Below, piece by piece: positions 41,614-50,290 of a stretch of DNA of 64,000 nt. The notes beneath the pieces were generated by a model, which saw only the letters and a program-made list of their open reading frames with translations, did not search any database and was not told the origin of the DNA. Source of the stretch: Bacillus sp. B1-b2 (GTDB lineage Bacteria > Bacillota > Bacilli > Bacillales > Cytobacillaceae); contig NZ_WEHU01000014.1 in NCBI RefSeq assembly GCF_009183415.1, positions 1-64,000 of the forward strand, read 5' to 3'. The position numbers and the translations under genes were made by a program. Position 1 is the stretch's first letter; every line of letters starts with the position of its first letter.

Positions 41614-42369
41614 ATGATGCAAGCAGTTCTTTATGTTTGTCATGGAACGAGAAAGAAATCGGGTGCACAGGAAGCAATTAATTTTGTGCAAAGGACGATG
41701 GAACTTGTGGATGTCCCCGTTCAAAAGTACTGTTTTTTAGAGCTAGTGAGTCCCTCTATAATAGAGGGGATTGATCAATGTATACAAATGGGAGCTACAA
41801 AAATTGCAGTTGTTCCCATCTTACTTCTAACAGCAGTCCACGCCAAAAAAGATATTCCCGACGTTTTGGAACAAGCAAAAAAAATATACGAAAACATAGA
41901 ATTCCAATATGGAAAACCACTAGGTGTACAAGAAAAGTTAGTGGATATTTTAGTAGAAAGAATAGCAGAACAAACTCAGGCTAGAAAGGAAACGGAAGTC
42001 CTTCTTGTTGGGCGGGGAAGTAGTGATTTGGATGCAGTAAATGATACACAAAAAATCGCGGAGTTACTAGAACAGAGATTACATGTATCTTCTGTTAGTA
42101 AATGCTTTTTGACGGCAGCTACCCCAAAGTTTGAAACATTACTTTCAGAAAAAGTAGCATCTGGTTCCAAGCATATTGTCATACTTCCTTACTTATTGTT
42201 TACAGGACTATTAATGAATGGCATGGAAAAAGCTGTTCAGCTCCTACACGTACATCCTAATCAAGAAGTAGTTCTTTGTCATCATCTTGGGAATCATCAT
42301 CATGTTTGTGAGCTATTACGAGCTAGAGTGCTAGAAACGATAGAAAGCGGGAGAGTTATAGCTTCATAG
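41614..42369 (+). CDS. sirB: Sirohydrochlorin chelatase (SirB/CbiX-like)
   Basis: A 251-residue two-domain chelatase that would insert iron into sirohydrochlorin. The N-terminal half has CHGTRKKSG with the metal-binding His and a second His in TAVHAKKDIP. The second half repeats the fold (LVGRGSSDLDAVND). Start chosen at ATG 41614, seven bases after GGAG; the GTG at 41608 is too close. It follows the methyltransferase by 13 bases. Confidence 0.87.
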   Translation: MMQAVLYVCHGTRKKSGAQEAINFVQRTMELVDVPVQKYCFLELVSPSIIEGIDQCIQMGATKIAVVPILLLTAVHAKKDIPDVLEQAKKIYENIEFQYGKPLGVQEKLVDILVERIAEQTQARKETEVLLVGRGSSDLDAVNDTQKIAELLEQRLHVSSVSKCFLTAATPKFETLLSEKVASGSKHIVILPYLLFTGLLMNGMEKAVQLLHVHPNQEVVLCHHLGNHHHVCELLRARVLETIESGRVIAS

Positions 42370-42495
42370 TTAATCTAATAGTCGTTGTCCTTCCCCCTCC
42401 ACTTAACGAATTTTTGTATTATTCAATCACTTTCTGAAAATCTGTGATAGAATAGGAAAAAACGTTGCAATTTCGAAGAAGGGGGTGTACGAATA

Positions 42496-43290
42496 ATGGG
42501 ATTAGAGAGTAAGAAGATTGGTGTGGCGGCAACTCGTCAAGCAGATGCCATTGCCACACTTATTCAAAAAAATGGAGGTATTCCATCTCTTTTTTCTATA
42601 CAAGGTGACCAGCAATTAAATGATGATATTTGTGAACAAAATATTAGGGAGCTTCTATATAGCAACCCTTTTGATATCGTGCTACTAACCACTGGCATTG
42701 GTATTGAGACACTTGAAAAAACAGCTATAAGCATGAATCTTCATGAGGAATTTATAGAGAAACTGAGAAATACTAGTTTAGCAGTTCGTGGTCAAAAGAC
42801 ACTCAATTGGATCAAAAAACATTCCTTGTCTGTGAAATATGTTTCGGAAGATGGCACAATGGAAAATCTACTAATGAATATAGCAAGCGAAGGAGAAAGA
42901 TCTGGACAAAGAGTATTTTTACAAGCGTATAATCTAGATGATGAAGTATTAAAATTTAAGCTAGAAGAGCAAGGATATGATGTCTATCTATCCAAACCGT
43001 ATTCTTTTATCGCTCCGTCGCCCTTAACAGTAGAAAATCTCCAAAAAGAAATTTCCAAAAGAACACTAGATGCAGTCGTTTTCACAAGCAAAACACAAGT
43101 TCAAAACCTTTTTAACGATTCCACACATACAGAAGAAATGATTCGTGGCTTTAATGAAGAAGTTTTAGCAGTAGCGGTTGGAAAAGTAACCGCTAGTGAG
43201 CTTGAGGAAAAAGGGATCAACAACCTATTTCAACCAACCGTTCAGAAAATGGGTGCGATGATTGTGGAACTTCGGGAATATCTTAAATGA
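42496..43290 (+). CDS. hemD: Uroporphyrinogen-III synthase
   Basis: A 264-residue HemD-like protein (KKIGVAATRQADAIATLIQ at the start, then LLTTGIGIETL, DAVVFTSKTQVQNLF and VGKVTASELEEKGI). It cyclises hydroxymethylbilane to uroporphyrinogen III. A paralogue of this kind is often placed beside nitrite reductase genes to feed siroheme synthesis. A gap of about 125 bases separates it from the chelatase, so it may have its own promoter; the site AAGGGGGTG is strong. Confidence 0.87.
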   Translation: MGLESKKIGVAATRQADAIATLIQKNGGIPSLFSIQGDQQLNDDICEQNIRELLYSNPFDIVLLTTGIGIETLEKTAISMNLHEEFIEKLRNTSLAVRGQKTLNWIKKHSLSVKYVSEDGTMENLLMNIASEGERSGQRVFLQAYNLDDEVLKFKLEEQGYDVYLSKPYSFIAPSPLTVENLQKEISKRTLDAVVFTSKTQVQNLFNDSTHTEEMIRGFNEEVLAVAVGKVTASELEEKGINNLFQPTVQKMGAMIVELREYLK

Positions 43291-43324
43291 TGTTCTGGGC
43301 AATTCTCTCCGCCCCCAAATCATC

Positions 43325-43371
43325 AAACGAAGAAAGCTAGGATCCAGACGGGATCCTAGCTTTCTTCGTTT
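43325..43371. terminator. Strong bidirectional terminator
   Basis: A perfect stem of about 20 base pairs (AAACGAAGAAAGCTAGGATC with its complement) around a small loop, with A-rich and T-rich flanks. It separates the siroheme genes from the convergent hypothetical gene. Confidence 0.92.
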
Positions 43372-43376
43372 ATTTA

Positions 43377-43850
43377 TTACTCTATCGGTTTCTTTAATTC
43401 ACTTTCATCTACAATTAAATTCTTGTATTCTTTTCCGTTAATTCTTACTGAGTTTGCTTCGATAAAAAAGTAATCCTTGTTATTAACTTGAAAATAAAAA
43501 TTGGTTGTAGAAGATAGTTCTTCTATTTCTTTCCATTCCTTATCAACACTCTTGATGGTTATTTTTCCAAATCCTCTAGGGAAATAACTAGATTCCGTTA
43601 GCAAAAAGTTATCTTCTTCAGCAAAATCATTCAGTCTATAATTTTCATATTCTGGCTCCTGGTAAATATAATAGCTGAGTACTTGTTGGAAATGGGTAGT
43701 GATTTTAATGAAATCCTCCTCATGTACACTAATTAGTTTAAGTATCACACTTTCCTTCCAATAATTAATATCTAAGTCAATAATAGTATAGTACTCGATG
43801 GCAGAGAAGAAATCTTTTAATTCATTTGATGCATCTATACTGATTGACAC
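43377..43850 (-). CDS. Hypothetical protein, 157 residues
   Basis: An acidic cytoplasmic protein with mixed alpha/beta character (IEYYTIIDLDINYWKESVI, then FPRGFGKITIK). No family I can name with confidence. Size, acidity and lone position are like those of immunity-type proteins, but no toxin is adjacent. It shares a terminator with hemD and has no clear ribosome binding site on the minus strand, so the start is uncertain. Confidence 0.6.
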   Translation of the reverse strand: MSISIDASNELKDFFSAIEYYTIIDLDINYWKESVILKLISVHEEDFIKITTHFQQVLSYYIYQEPEYENYRLNDFAEEDNFLLTESSYFPRGFGKITIKSVDKEWKEIEELSSTTNFYFQVNNKDYFFIEANSVRINGKEYKNLIVDESELKKPIE

Positions 43851-44206
43851 TGTTATTCCTCCAGTTCCTTCCTATAATTTTTAATAAAATTATAGGGCTT
43901 ATGGAAGATTTCTGCAAAGAAGCACCTCGCTATAAAAACTTCAAGGTTTCATATGAGTCTTGGGGGGCAGTACAGAGCGGAGCAACGAAGCGGCACGGTG
44001 CTCGCCCTGTAGAACAAAAAGTCAACTTATTTAACAATGTATTACCTATGCTAAAATATACTACACACCCAACTATTTATCTAAATAAATCAAGTGCAAT
44101 AACCTAGCTAACCAAACACAATTGTCTACGAAGGTTTGAAGAATTATATTCTAGTGAAATTGGACCTTGTAGTAATATACTAGATGTATGAATAATGAGA
44201 TTCAAA
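43851..44206. other. Intergenic stretch with a GC-richer patch
   Basis: About 355 bases. A patch near 43960-44010 is GC-richer than its surroundings and lies in an open frame (43844-44107) that has no domain or site, so I do not call it a gene. The rest is AT-rich and leads into the Fur-like promoter. Confidence 0.35.
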
Positions 44207-44244
44207 TGAGAATGATTTTCAACTAAGCTGATCTAATGTATAAT
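44207..44244 (+). promoter_or_regulatory. Fur-like box overlapping a promoter
   Basis: TGAGAATGATTTTCA (44207-44221) matches the 7-1-7 Fur consensus TGATAATNATTATCA at 12 of 14 positions. TTTTCA (44216-44221), a 17-base spacer and TATAAT (44239-44244) form a promoter whose -35 box lies inside the operator. Iron repression of the downstream genes is a prediction; PerR or Zur boxes are similar. Confidence 0.6.
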
Positions 44245-44309
44245 CTTCTTAGGCGTTGTGGGATTATAAGCATGTTCAGATTTGAACAAGAATGAAGGAG
44301 TTTGATTAC

Positions 44310-44555
44310 ATGGAAAATAAACATAATCAAGATGAAAATAATAATATTGAAGTGTGGGAAGATCTTGTACAAATAAAAGATTTAGTTATTGCGATAGTGA
44401 TTTGTGGTATAACTACTATGGGTGCCTATTTTATAGCGCCAAATGAACCGCCAAAGCCATTGTTTTTCGGACTCTCAGGAGCAATAATTGGTTTTATCAT
44501 TTGTAGCATTATTATTAAACCAAAAAGAAACTTTGAGAAAACAGGAGAAAAATAA
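44310..44555 (+). CDS. Small membrane protein before the TctA-like permease
   Basis: An 81-residue protein with two hydrophobic segments (LVIAIVICGITTMGAYFIA and FFGLSGAIIGFIICSIIII) and charged ends. It overlaps the permease start by one base, so it is probably its small subunit, by analogy with TctB-type small subunits (no sequence similarity claimed). Start at ATG 44310 with GAAGGAG nine bases ahead; ATG 44292 lies within that site. Confidence 0.68.
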   Translation: MENKHNQDENNNIEVWEDLVQIKDLVIAIVICGITTMGAYFIAPNEPPKPLFFGLSGAIIGFIICSIIIKPKRNFEKTGEK

Positions 44556-45904
44556 TGGATATTGTACTAATTATACAGATGATAGGAGCAGCTGTATTAG
44601 CAGCTGTGTTATATACAATCATCGGAGTAGCGCCAGGAACAGATGAAACGGCTGTATTAGCACCGGTGACATTAGCGATTGTTTTGGCAGGAGTGGAGCC
44701 AATTGTGGTTCTAACCTTTTTCATGTCTGCCATTGTGTCCAATAAAGTAACGGATTCCATTCCCGTTGCACTTGCGGGGATTCCAGGCGGTGTCATGGCG
44801 ACCCCGATGGTGGAGCATGCCCTTGTACTAAAGAAACATGGCATGCCAGAAATAAGTATTCGAAAAATGGCATCTGGCTCTGTTATCGGAACACTAGTGG
44901 CAGTTCCTGTTAGCTTACTGATGGCACAAGCACTTATTCCATTTGCGGATGTTATTAAAGAATATGCAGATCCACTCTTTTTCGTGGGTGCTGTTTTACT
45001 TGCGCTTATGACGAAAAATAAGATTTTAGCACTTGTAGCAATTCTTCCTTTTGCATTATTAATTGAAGGATTACGCTATTTATATTGGGGAATTGGTGTT
45101 GTACCAGAGGGGACAAATGTCTTCATTTCCTTTTTCTTAGGAATTACGATTGGCCCAGTTATTCTAACGTTATTCGATCTATTACATAAAGAAAAACGAG
45201 AAAATATGCCGAGATATCCGAAGAAAACGATTCGTTTTGCAGAAACGAATACAGTGAAAGGATTCCCGAATCCGTTTAAATTATTAACTAAGCAGGAAGC
45301 AGGATCAAGTATGCTTGCCAGTTTCATAGGCTCTATTACGTTTATCATGAGCCCTGTTGGGATGACCATTTTCCTTGGAGAAGTATTTTCTAGTAGAGTG
45401 AAGGATCCGGTGAAAAAAGCATCTGTTGCGATTGCTTCTATGGAAGGGTTAACGAATGCTACATACATTTCTGGAACATTAATTCCACTTATTGCACTGG
45501 GTATTCCATTGTCTCCAATGGCCATTGGTCCTGCTAATGCACTATTTAATGCACCACCAGTATTTACACCAGAACATAACTTGCATCATATACTATCAAA
45601 TGCAGACTTTGTCTGGGCAACGCTTATTGGTGCAACCATTGCCCTTGTATTCACCTATTTTATTGCGGTAAGATATGCCAACAAAATCTGTGCCTTTGTC
45701 TTTCGTTGGGTTCCCCATGAAGCAATTCTAGGATTATTTTTTGGGCTTGTGATATTATTGGCTTTTATGGATGCTGGCTTTATCAATGTGATTGGGGTAC
45801 TAGTAATTGGATTATTTGCTGGTATGCTTCATCGCTTGGGCGTAAATTATGGCGTTCAATTTATGATTCTATATTCAGCACCTTGGATTATTTCTTGGTT
45901 TTAA
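44555..45904 (+). CDS. TctA-like tripartite tricarboxylate transporter permease
   Basis: A 449-residue protein with about eleven membrane segments. The GVAPGTDETAVLAPVTLAIV and SIPVALAGIPGGVMATPM stretches resemble the conserved parts of the TctA family. The substrate is unknown; citrate or another carboxylate is the family norm. No periplasmic-type binding protein gene is adjacent. A Fur-like box upstream would fit uptake of iron-citrate or a response to iron. The mevalonate genes follow after a strong hairpin. Confidence 0.75.
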   Translation: MDIVLIIQMIGAAVLAAVLYTIIGVAPGTDETAVLAPVTLAIVLAGVEPIVVLTFFMSAIVSNKVTDSIPVALAGIPGGVMATPMVEHALVLKKHGMPEISIRKMASGSVIGTLVAVPVSLLMAQALIPFADVIKEYADPLFFVGAVLLALMTKNKILALVAILPFALLIEGLRYLYWGIGVVPEGTNVFISFFLGITIGPVILTLFDLLHKEKRENMPRYPKKTIRFAETNTVKGFPNPFKLLTKQEAGSSMLASFIGSITFIMSPVGMTIFLGEVFSSRVKDPVKKASVAIASMEGLTNATYISGTLIPLIALGIPLSPMAIGPANALFNAPPVFTPEHNLHHILSNADFVWATLIGATIALVFTYFIAVRYANKICAFVFRWVPHEAILGLFFGLVILLAFMDAGFINVIGVLVIGLFAGMLHRLGVNYGVQFMILYSAPWIISWF

Positions 45905-45925
45905 AAATAAATAAAAAAGTTCTAC

Positions 45926-45951
45926 TGGATGTTCCTCGCTTGGAACATCCA
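45926..45951 (+). terminator. Perfect 10-bp hairpin between the permease and mevalonate genes
   Basis: TGGATGTTCC and GGAACATCCA pair perfectly across TCGCTT. Only ATATTTCTG follows, so termination would be weak. It starts 22 bases after the permease stop and ends 26 bases before the mevalonate kinase gene. It could also be an attenuator or RNA-stability element. Confidence 0.5.
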
Positions 45952-45977
45952 ATATTTCTGTGAAAGTGGGGATAGTT

Positions 45978-46928
45978 ATGCTTGAAACTCCACAAAAAAT
46001 TGCGGTAGGAAGAGCACATAGTAAATTAATTTTAATTGGAGAGCATTCCGTTGTTTACGGACAACCGGCGATTGCTTTTCCTTTTAAACAAACGGAAGTA
46101 AAGGTAATTGTAGGTGAGATGGAAGGAAATATAATAGAATTGGAAAGTCCCTTCTATGTAGGACCATTACATCAAATCCCCGAGAAGATGGAGGGCATTG
46201 GTGATTGTATTATTCAAACACTAAAAGTTCTACAGCAACCTTCTTCCGGCTTAAATATCCAAATAACTTCCACAATACCCATTGGACGGGGCTTAGGTTC
46301 AAGTGCTGCGATTGCAATTGCCCTTGTTCGCGGTCTTTTTGCTTATTTTCATCAGAAACTAAGCAATAGTCAGTTGATGACATTGGTGGAGCGTGCCGAA
46401 AAATTTGCACATGGAACGCCAAGTGGGATCGATATGGTAACAGCATCTAGTGCTAATCCAATTTGGTTTCAAAAACAGCAAGAAGTTGAAAACGTCGAAA
46501 TAGGTGCACCTTTTCATTTAGTTGTCGCAGATAGTGGTAGAATTGGTGATACATATGCAGCAGTTAAATCCATTCGAGACAAGTATGAAGTACAACCAGA
46601 GCTTATCGAGAAATCGATCACTCAGTTAGGTAAGTTGACAAAAGAAGTAAGGGTTTCGCTTGCAGAGGGAGACTTTCATACAGTTGGCAGCCAGTTAAAC
46701 CAAGCACAACAACTTCTTTCTTTGTTAGGTGTTAGTGATGAAGTATTAGATCACTTAGTAGAAGTTGCTGTATCCGCAGGAGCGGTTGCAGCGAAATTAA
46801 CAGGTGGCGGCCGTGGTGGTTGTATTATTGCTCTTGTAGAAACAGAGAAGCTAGGTGAAAAAGTAGCAGAGGCATTAATACAAGCTGGTGCTGCTCAAAC
46901 ATGGCAGTACACGATAGAGAAATGCTAA
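45978..46928 (+). CDS. mvaK1: Mevalonate kinase
   Basis: A 316-residue GHMP kinase phosphorylating mevalonate. Motifs: KLILIGEHSVVYGQPAIAFP at the start, PIGRGLGSSAAIAIAL (ATP loop), GTPSGIDMVTA and the C-terminal KLTGGGRGGCII. Start at ATG 45978, preceded by GTGGGG; the in-frame GTG at 45960 is less likely. First gene of the lower mevalonate cluster mvaK1-mvaD-mvaK2-fni, the order known from cocci and Listeria. Confidence 0.93.
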   Translation: MLETPQKIAVGRAHSKLILIGEHSVVYGQPAIAFPFKQTEVKVIVGEMEGNIIELESPFYVGPLHQIPEKMEGIGDCIIQTLKVLQQPSSGLNIQITSTIPIGRGLGSSAAIAIALVRGLFAYFHQKLSNSQLMTLVERAEKFAHGTPSGIDMVTASSANPIWFQKQQEVENVEIGAPFHLVVADSGRIGDTYAAVKSIRDKYEVQPELIEKSITQLGKLTKEVRVSLAEGDFHTVGSQLNQAQQLLSLLGVSDEVLDHLVEVAVSAGAVAAKLTGGGRGGCIIALVETEKLGEKVAEALIQAGAAQTWQYTIEKC

Positions 46929-46950
46929 TAGTATAGGAGGAGTGTGGTGA

Positions 46951-47943
46951 ATGGAAGCGATCGCTCGAGCGCACACGAATATTGCACTAATAAAATACTG
47001 GGGAAAACGGGATTCTAAGTTGTTTTTACCGATGAATAGTAGTTTATCCATTACATTGGATCATTTCTATACAGAAACAAAGGTACAGTTTTCGGACCAG
47101 TTTGAAAAGGATACATTAATTTTAGATGGAGAAAAAGTATCGGATAGTGAAGCGGCTAAAATAACAGCATTTCTTCAGCATGTACGAAACCTGTCAGGTA
47201 AAGAAGTGTTTGCAGAAGTAACGTCTGTTAATCATGTACCAACAGCGGCTGGTTTTGCTTCTTCTGCTTCTGGATATGCAGCATTGGCTGCTGCTGCAAG
47301 TAAAGCATTACAGTTAGATTTAACAGAGAGAGAGCTTTCTATGTTAGCTCGACAAGGCTCTGGTTCTGCTTCTCGTTCAGTTTATGGAGGATTTGTGGAA
47401 TGGCAAAAAGGGAATAACCCAGATGGAACGGACTCTTATGCTAAGCATATTTTAGACGAAAATGCATGGGATCTTAGTGTTCTTTCGGTAGTGGTGGAAG
47501 CTGGTCCGAAATCAATTTCTAGCCGAGAGGGAATGGAACGAACAGTGAAGACTTCTCCTTTCTACGAGGGTTGGTTGGCAACACTAGAAGAAGATTTAAA
47601 GCAGATCAAGGAAGCTATTGCAGCTCGTGATTTTACGAAATTAGGGACTATTGCCGAAGCGAATGCCATGAAAATGCATGCTACATCGCTTGGAGCAAAG
47701 CCACCTGTTTTATATTGGCAAAGCGCCACACTTGATGTTATGCAGAAGGTGACGGAATTGCGCCAGCAAGGCTTAGAAGCATATTTCACCATTGATGCTG
47801 GTCCGAATGTAAAAGTGCTGTGTGAACGGAATCAGGAAGAAAGCATTAAAGATAAGTTAGCCGCCATCCCTTCTGTCCGTGATGTGATTGTCTGTCACCC
47901 AGGCCCAGGTATTCAATATTTGACAGAATGGAATGGAAAGTAG
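46951..47943 (+). CDS. mvaD: Diphosphomevalonate decarboxylase
   Basis: A 330-residue GHMP enzyme turning mevalonate diphosphate into isopentenyl diphosphate. The opening ARAHTNIALIKYWGKRD is diagnostic; PTAAGFASSASGYAALA is the ATP loop, followed by SGSASRSVYGGFVEW. C-terminal YFTIDAGPNVKVLC is also typical. Begins 22 bases after mvaK1 behind AGGAGG. Confidence 0.95.
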   Translation: MEAIARAHTNIALIKYWGKRDSKLFLPMNSSLSITLDHFYTETKVQFSDQFEKDTLILDGEKVSDSEAAKITAFLQHVRNLSGKEVFAEVTSVNHVPTAAGFASSASGYAALAAAASKALQLDLTERELSMLARQGSGSASRSVYGGFVEWQKGNNPDGTDSYAKHILDENAWDLSVLSVVVEAGPKSISSREGMERTVKTSPFYEGWLATLEEDLKQIKEAIAARDFTKLGTIAEANAMKMHATSLGAKPPVLYWQSATLDVMQKVTELRQQGLEAYFTIDAGPNVKVLCERNQEESIKDKLAAIPSVRDVIVCHPGPGIQYLTEWNGK

Positions 47944-47977
47944 AAACCACCCGAGGGATAAAGGAAGTGAAGCCTGT

Positions 47978-49045
47978 ATGCATGAAATCAAAGTTCCAGG
48001 GAAGCTTTTTATCGCAGGTGAATATGCTGTACTAGAACCAGGGTATCCAGCGATTGTTGTTGCAGTGAACAGGTATCTTACAGCAAAAATAGCCATTGCT
48101 GAAGTACAAACTTTATCATTACCACAACTAGGTCTTCCCGACGTTTCTTGTCGTTTTGAACAGGGAAAAGTGATCATAGAAGATACAGATGCTAGACTAG
48201 ATTTTATTAAAAATACCTTTGAAGTGGTACATAACTATTTACTAGAAAAGTCGGTGAAAACCCAACCCTTCAGTTTTACCATCAGCAGTGAATTAGATGA
48301 TGATGCTTCTGGTAGAAAATATGGATTAGGTTCCAGTGCGGCAGTAGTGGTTGCAGTCGTATCTTCCATACTAAAGCTGTATGGAGAGCAGTTGACGGTC
48401 ACAAAGAAGCTTATTTATAAACTAGCCTCGATCGCGCACTTCCAAACACAGGGTAGTGGCTCTTGTGCAGATGTAGCTGCCTCCACATATGGTGGGTATA
48501 TTCACTATACCGCTTTTGAAGCGAGCTGGTTAAAAGAGAAGCTAAAAGGTAATAAGTCTGTTTTGGAGTTAGTAGAACAGAATTGGCCATATTTAAAGAT
48601 AGAAGAGTTAGAAGCGCCAACAGAACTAGTGCTTGCAGTGGGATGGACAGGTAGTTCTGCTAAAACAGCTTCTCTGATTAAAAAGATAGAGCCACTGAAA
48701 CACGAAAATCCCACTATTTATGAAGAGTTTCTTCGTCGTACTCGTGATGCTGTGTCTTCCATGGTAGAAGGCTTTCAGCATAACGATATAGAGAAGATAA
48801 AGGCAAGTGTATCCGCTAATCGCTCTGCACTACTGGACTTAAGTATAGAAACAGGTGGAGTCATTGAAACTGTTTCACTCGAGAAAATGATCAACATTGC
48901 CAAGCGCTATGGTGCGGGAAAATCTTCTGGAGCTGGTGGCGGTGATTGTGGAATTGCTTTTACAAGCAAAGAGAAGAAGGAACTGTTACATAAAGAATGG
49001 CGTGATGTGGACGTTATTCCTTTAGAAATCAAGCCCTCGGAGTAA
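47978..49045 (+). CDS. mvaK2: Phosphomevalonate kinase
   Basis: A 355-residue GHMP kinase. The start PGKLFIAGEYAVLEPGYPAI, the ATP loop KYGLGSSAAVVVAVV and the end GAGGGDCGIAF mark phosphomevalonate kinase rather than mevalonate kinase. Start at ATG 47978 behind AAAGGAAG; the open frame reaches back into mvaD but that is not needed. Together with its neighbours it completes mevalonate to IPP. Confidence 0.93.
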   Translation: MHEIKVPGKLFIAGEYAVLEPGYPAIVVAVNRYLTAKIAIAEVQTLSLPQLGLPDVSCRFEQGKVIIEDTDARLDFIKNTFEVVHNYLLEKSVKTQPFSFTISSELDDDASGRKYGLGSSAAVVVAVVSSILKLYGEQLTVTKKLIYKLASIAHFQTQGSGSCADVAASTYGGYIHYTAFEASWLKEKLKGNKSVLELVEQNWPYLKIEELEAPTELVLAVGWTGSSAKTASLIKKIEPLKHENPTIYEEFLRRTRDAVSSMVEGFQHNDIEKIKASVSANRSALLDLSIETGGVIETVSLEKMINIAKRYGAGKSSGAGGGDCGIAFTSKEKKELLHKEWRDVDVIPLEIKPSE

Positions 49046-49071
49046 ACGTTAAGGAGATAGGAGGTTGAACA

Positions 49072-50091
49072 ATGACAGATTCCATTGATAAAAGGAAGGC
49101 ACAGCATATTGAGCTGGTACTGAATGAGAAAGTAACAGGTGATAACATCACAACTGGTTTTGAAAACTATCGTTTTATACATAATGCCTTACCAGAAATT
49201 AATTTTAATGATATTTCCATCGATACACAGTTTTTAGGAAAGATGCTTAAAGCTCCTTTTTTAGTGAGTTCGATGACTGGTGGAGCAGCAATGGCAGAAA
49301 CAATTAATCGAAACCTTGCTATTGCTGCAGAGGAGCAAGGTTGGGCCTTTGCTTTAGGATCTACAAGAGCATTAATTGAAAATGAAAAATACCGAGAATC
49401 CTTCCAGATTCGAAAATATGCACCAACCATCCCTATCATCGCTAATTTAGGGGCCGTGCAGTTTAATTATGGCTTTGGAGTCGATAAATGTCGCCAGATT
49501 ATTGAGATGACAGAGTCTGATATGCTCGTTCTTCATTTGAATAGTATGCAGGAAATTATTCAAGATGAGGGAGATCATAATTTCAAGGATCTGTTAGGGA
49601 AGATTGAGCAAGTATGTCGCCAATTAGATATTCCTGTTGGGGTAAAAGAGGTTGGTTTTGGTATTGATGGCACCACTGCGAAAACATTGGCTGATGTAGG
49701 CATTTCCTTTATTGATGTGGCAGGTGCAGGTGGTACATCATGGAGCCAGGTTGAAAAACTACGCTCTAAGAACAAAATCAAAAAAGTAGCAGCTGAAGCT
49801 TTCAGCAGCTGGGGAATTCCAACAGCAGAAAGTATTGTATCTGTGAAAGAAGCAGTGGATCAACCAATTATCGCAAGTGGAGGTATCCAAAACGGTGTAG
49901 AAGCTGCCAAAGCAATAGCACTTGGCGCAGATATGGTTGGATATGCTCGTGCTATATTAAAAGAGGCTACTCAATCACCAGAAGATCTAATCGAATTGTT
50001 TGAAACAAGAGAGTTAGAATTGCGAATGAGCATGTTCGGAATTGGTGCGGCCACTATTAGGCAATTGAAAGAAACAGATCGGATTAAGTAG
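49072..50091 (+). CDS. fni: Type 2 isopentenyl-diphosphate delta-isomerase
   Basis: A 339-residue FMN- and NADPH-dependent enzyme interconverting IPP and DMAPP. Motifs: KRKAQHIELVL at the start, PFLVSSMTGGAA, NLGAVQFNYGFG, HLNSMQEIIQDEGDHNF and VAGAGGTSW, then IASGGIQNGVEAAKAIALGA. Strong AGGAGG site 27 bases after mvaK2. It ends the cluster; HMG-CoA synthase and reductase are not in this window. Confidence 0.95.
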   Translation: MTDSIDKRKAQHIELVLNEKVTGDNITTGFENYRFIHNALPEINFNDISIDTQFLGKMLKAPFLVSSMTGGAAMAETINRNLAIAAEEQGWAFALGSTRALIENEKYRESFQIRKYAPTIPIIANLGAVQFNYGFGVDKCRQIIEMTESDMLVLHLNSMQEIIQDEGDHNFKDLLGKIEQVCRQLDIPVGVKEVGFGIDGTTAKTLADVGISFIDVAGAGGTSWSQVEKLRSKNKIKKVAAEAFSSWGIPTAESIVSVKEAVDQPIIASGGIQNGVEAAKAIALGADMVGYARAILKEATQSPEDLIELFETRELELRMSMFGIGAATIRQLKETDRIK

Positions 50092-50121
50092 GCAACAGGA
50101 GTTTTCCTGTGCCTCTTTTTT
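50091..50121 (+). terminator. Terminator of the mevalonate cluster
   Basis: GGCAACAGG and CCTGTGCC pair (one bulge) and run into TCTTTTTTGG, starting at the fni stop codon. Confidence 0.82.
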
Positions 50122-50290
50122 GGTGAAATTAGATTAATAATGTGATTTTGGACGGATCAGAGATTACATTACTTCTAGCATGGCAGCAATGATGGGGTGT
50201 ATGTTTTCTCCAATAATTGTTGAACGAAATCGATGGAATTCATTTGTAGTGGCACTTTAGCCCGTAAAAAGAAACTACCGTAATCCCAGT

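Noticed and set aside
43844-44107. 87-codon frame with GC-richer patch
   Set aside because: No domain or start signal; possibly decayed DNA, not supportable as a gene.
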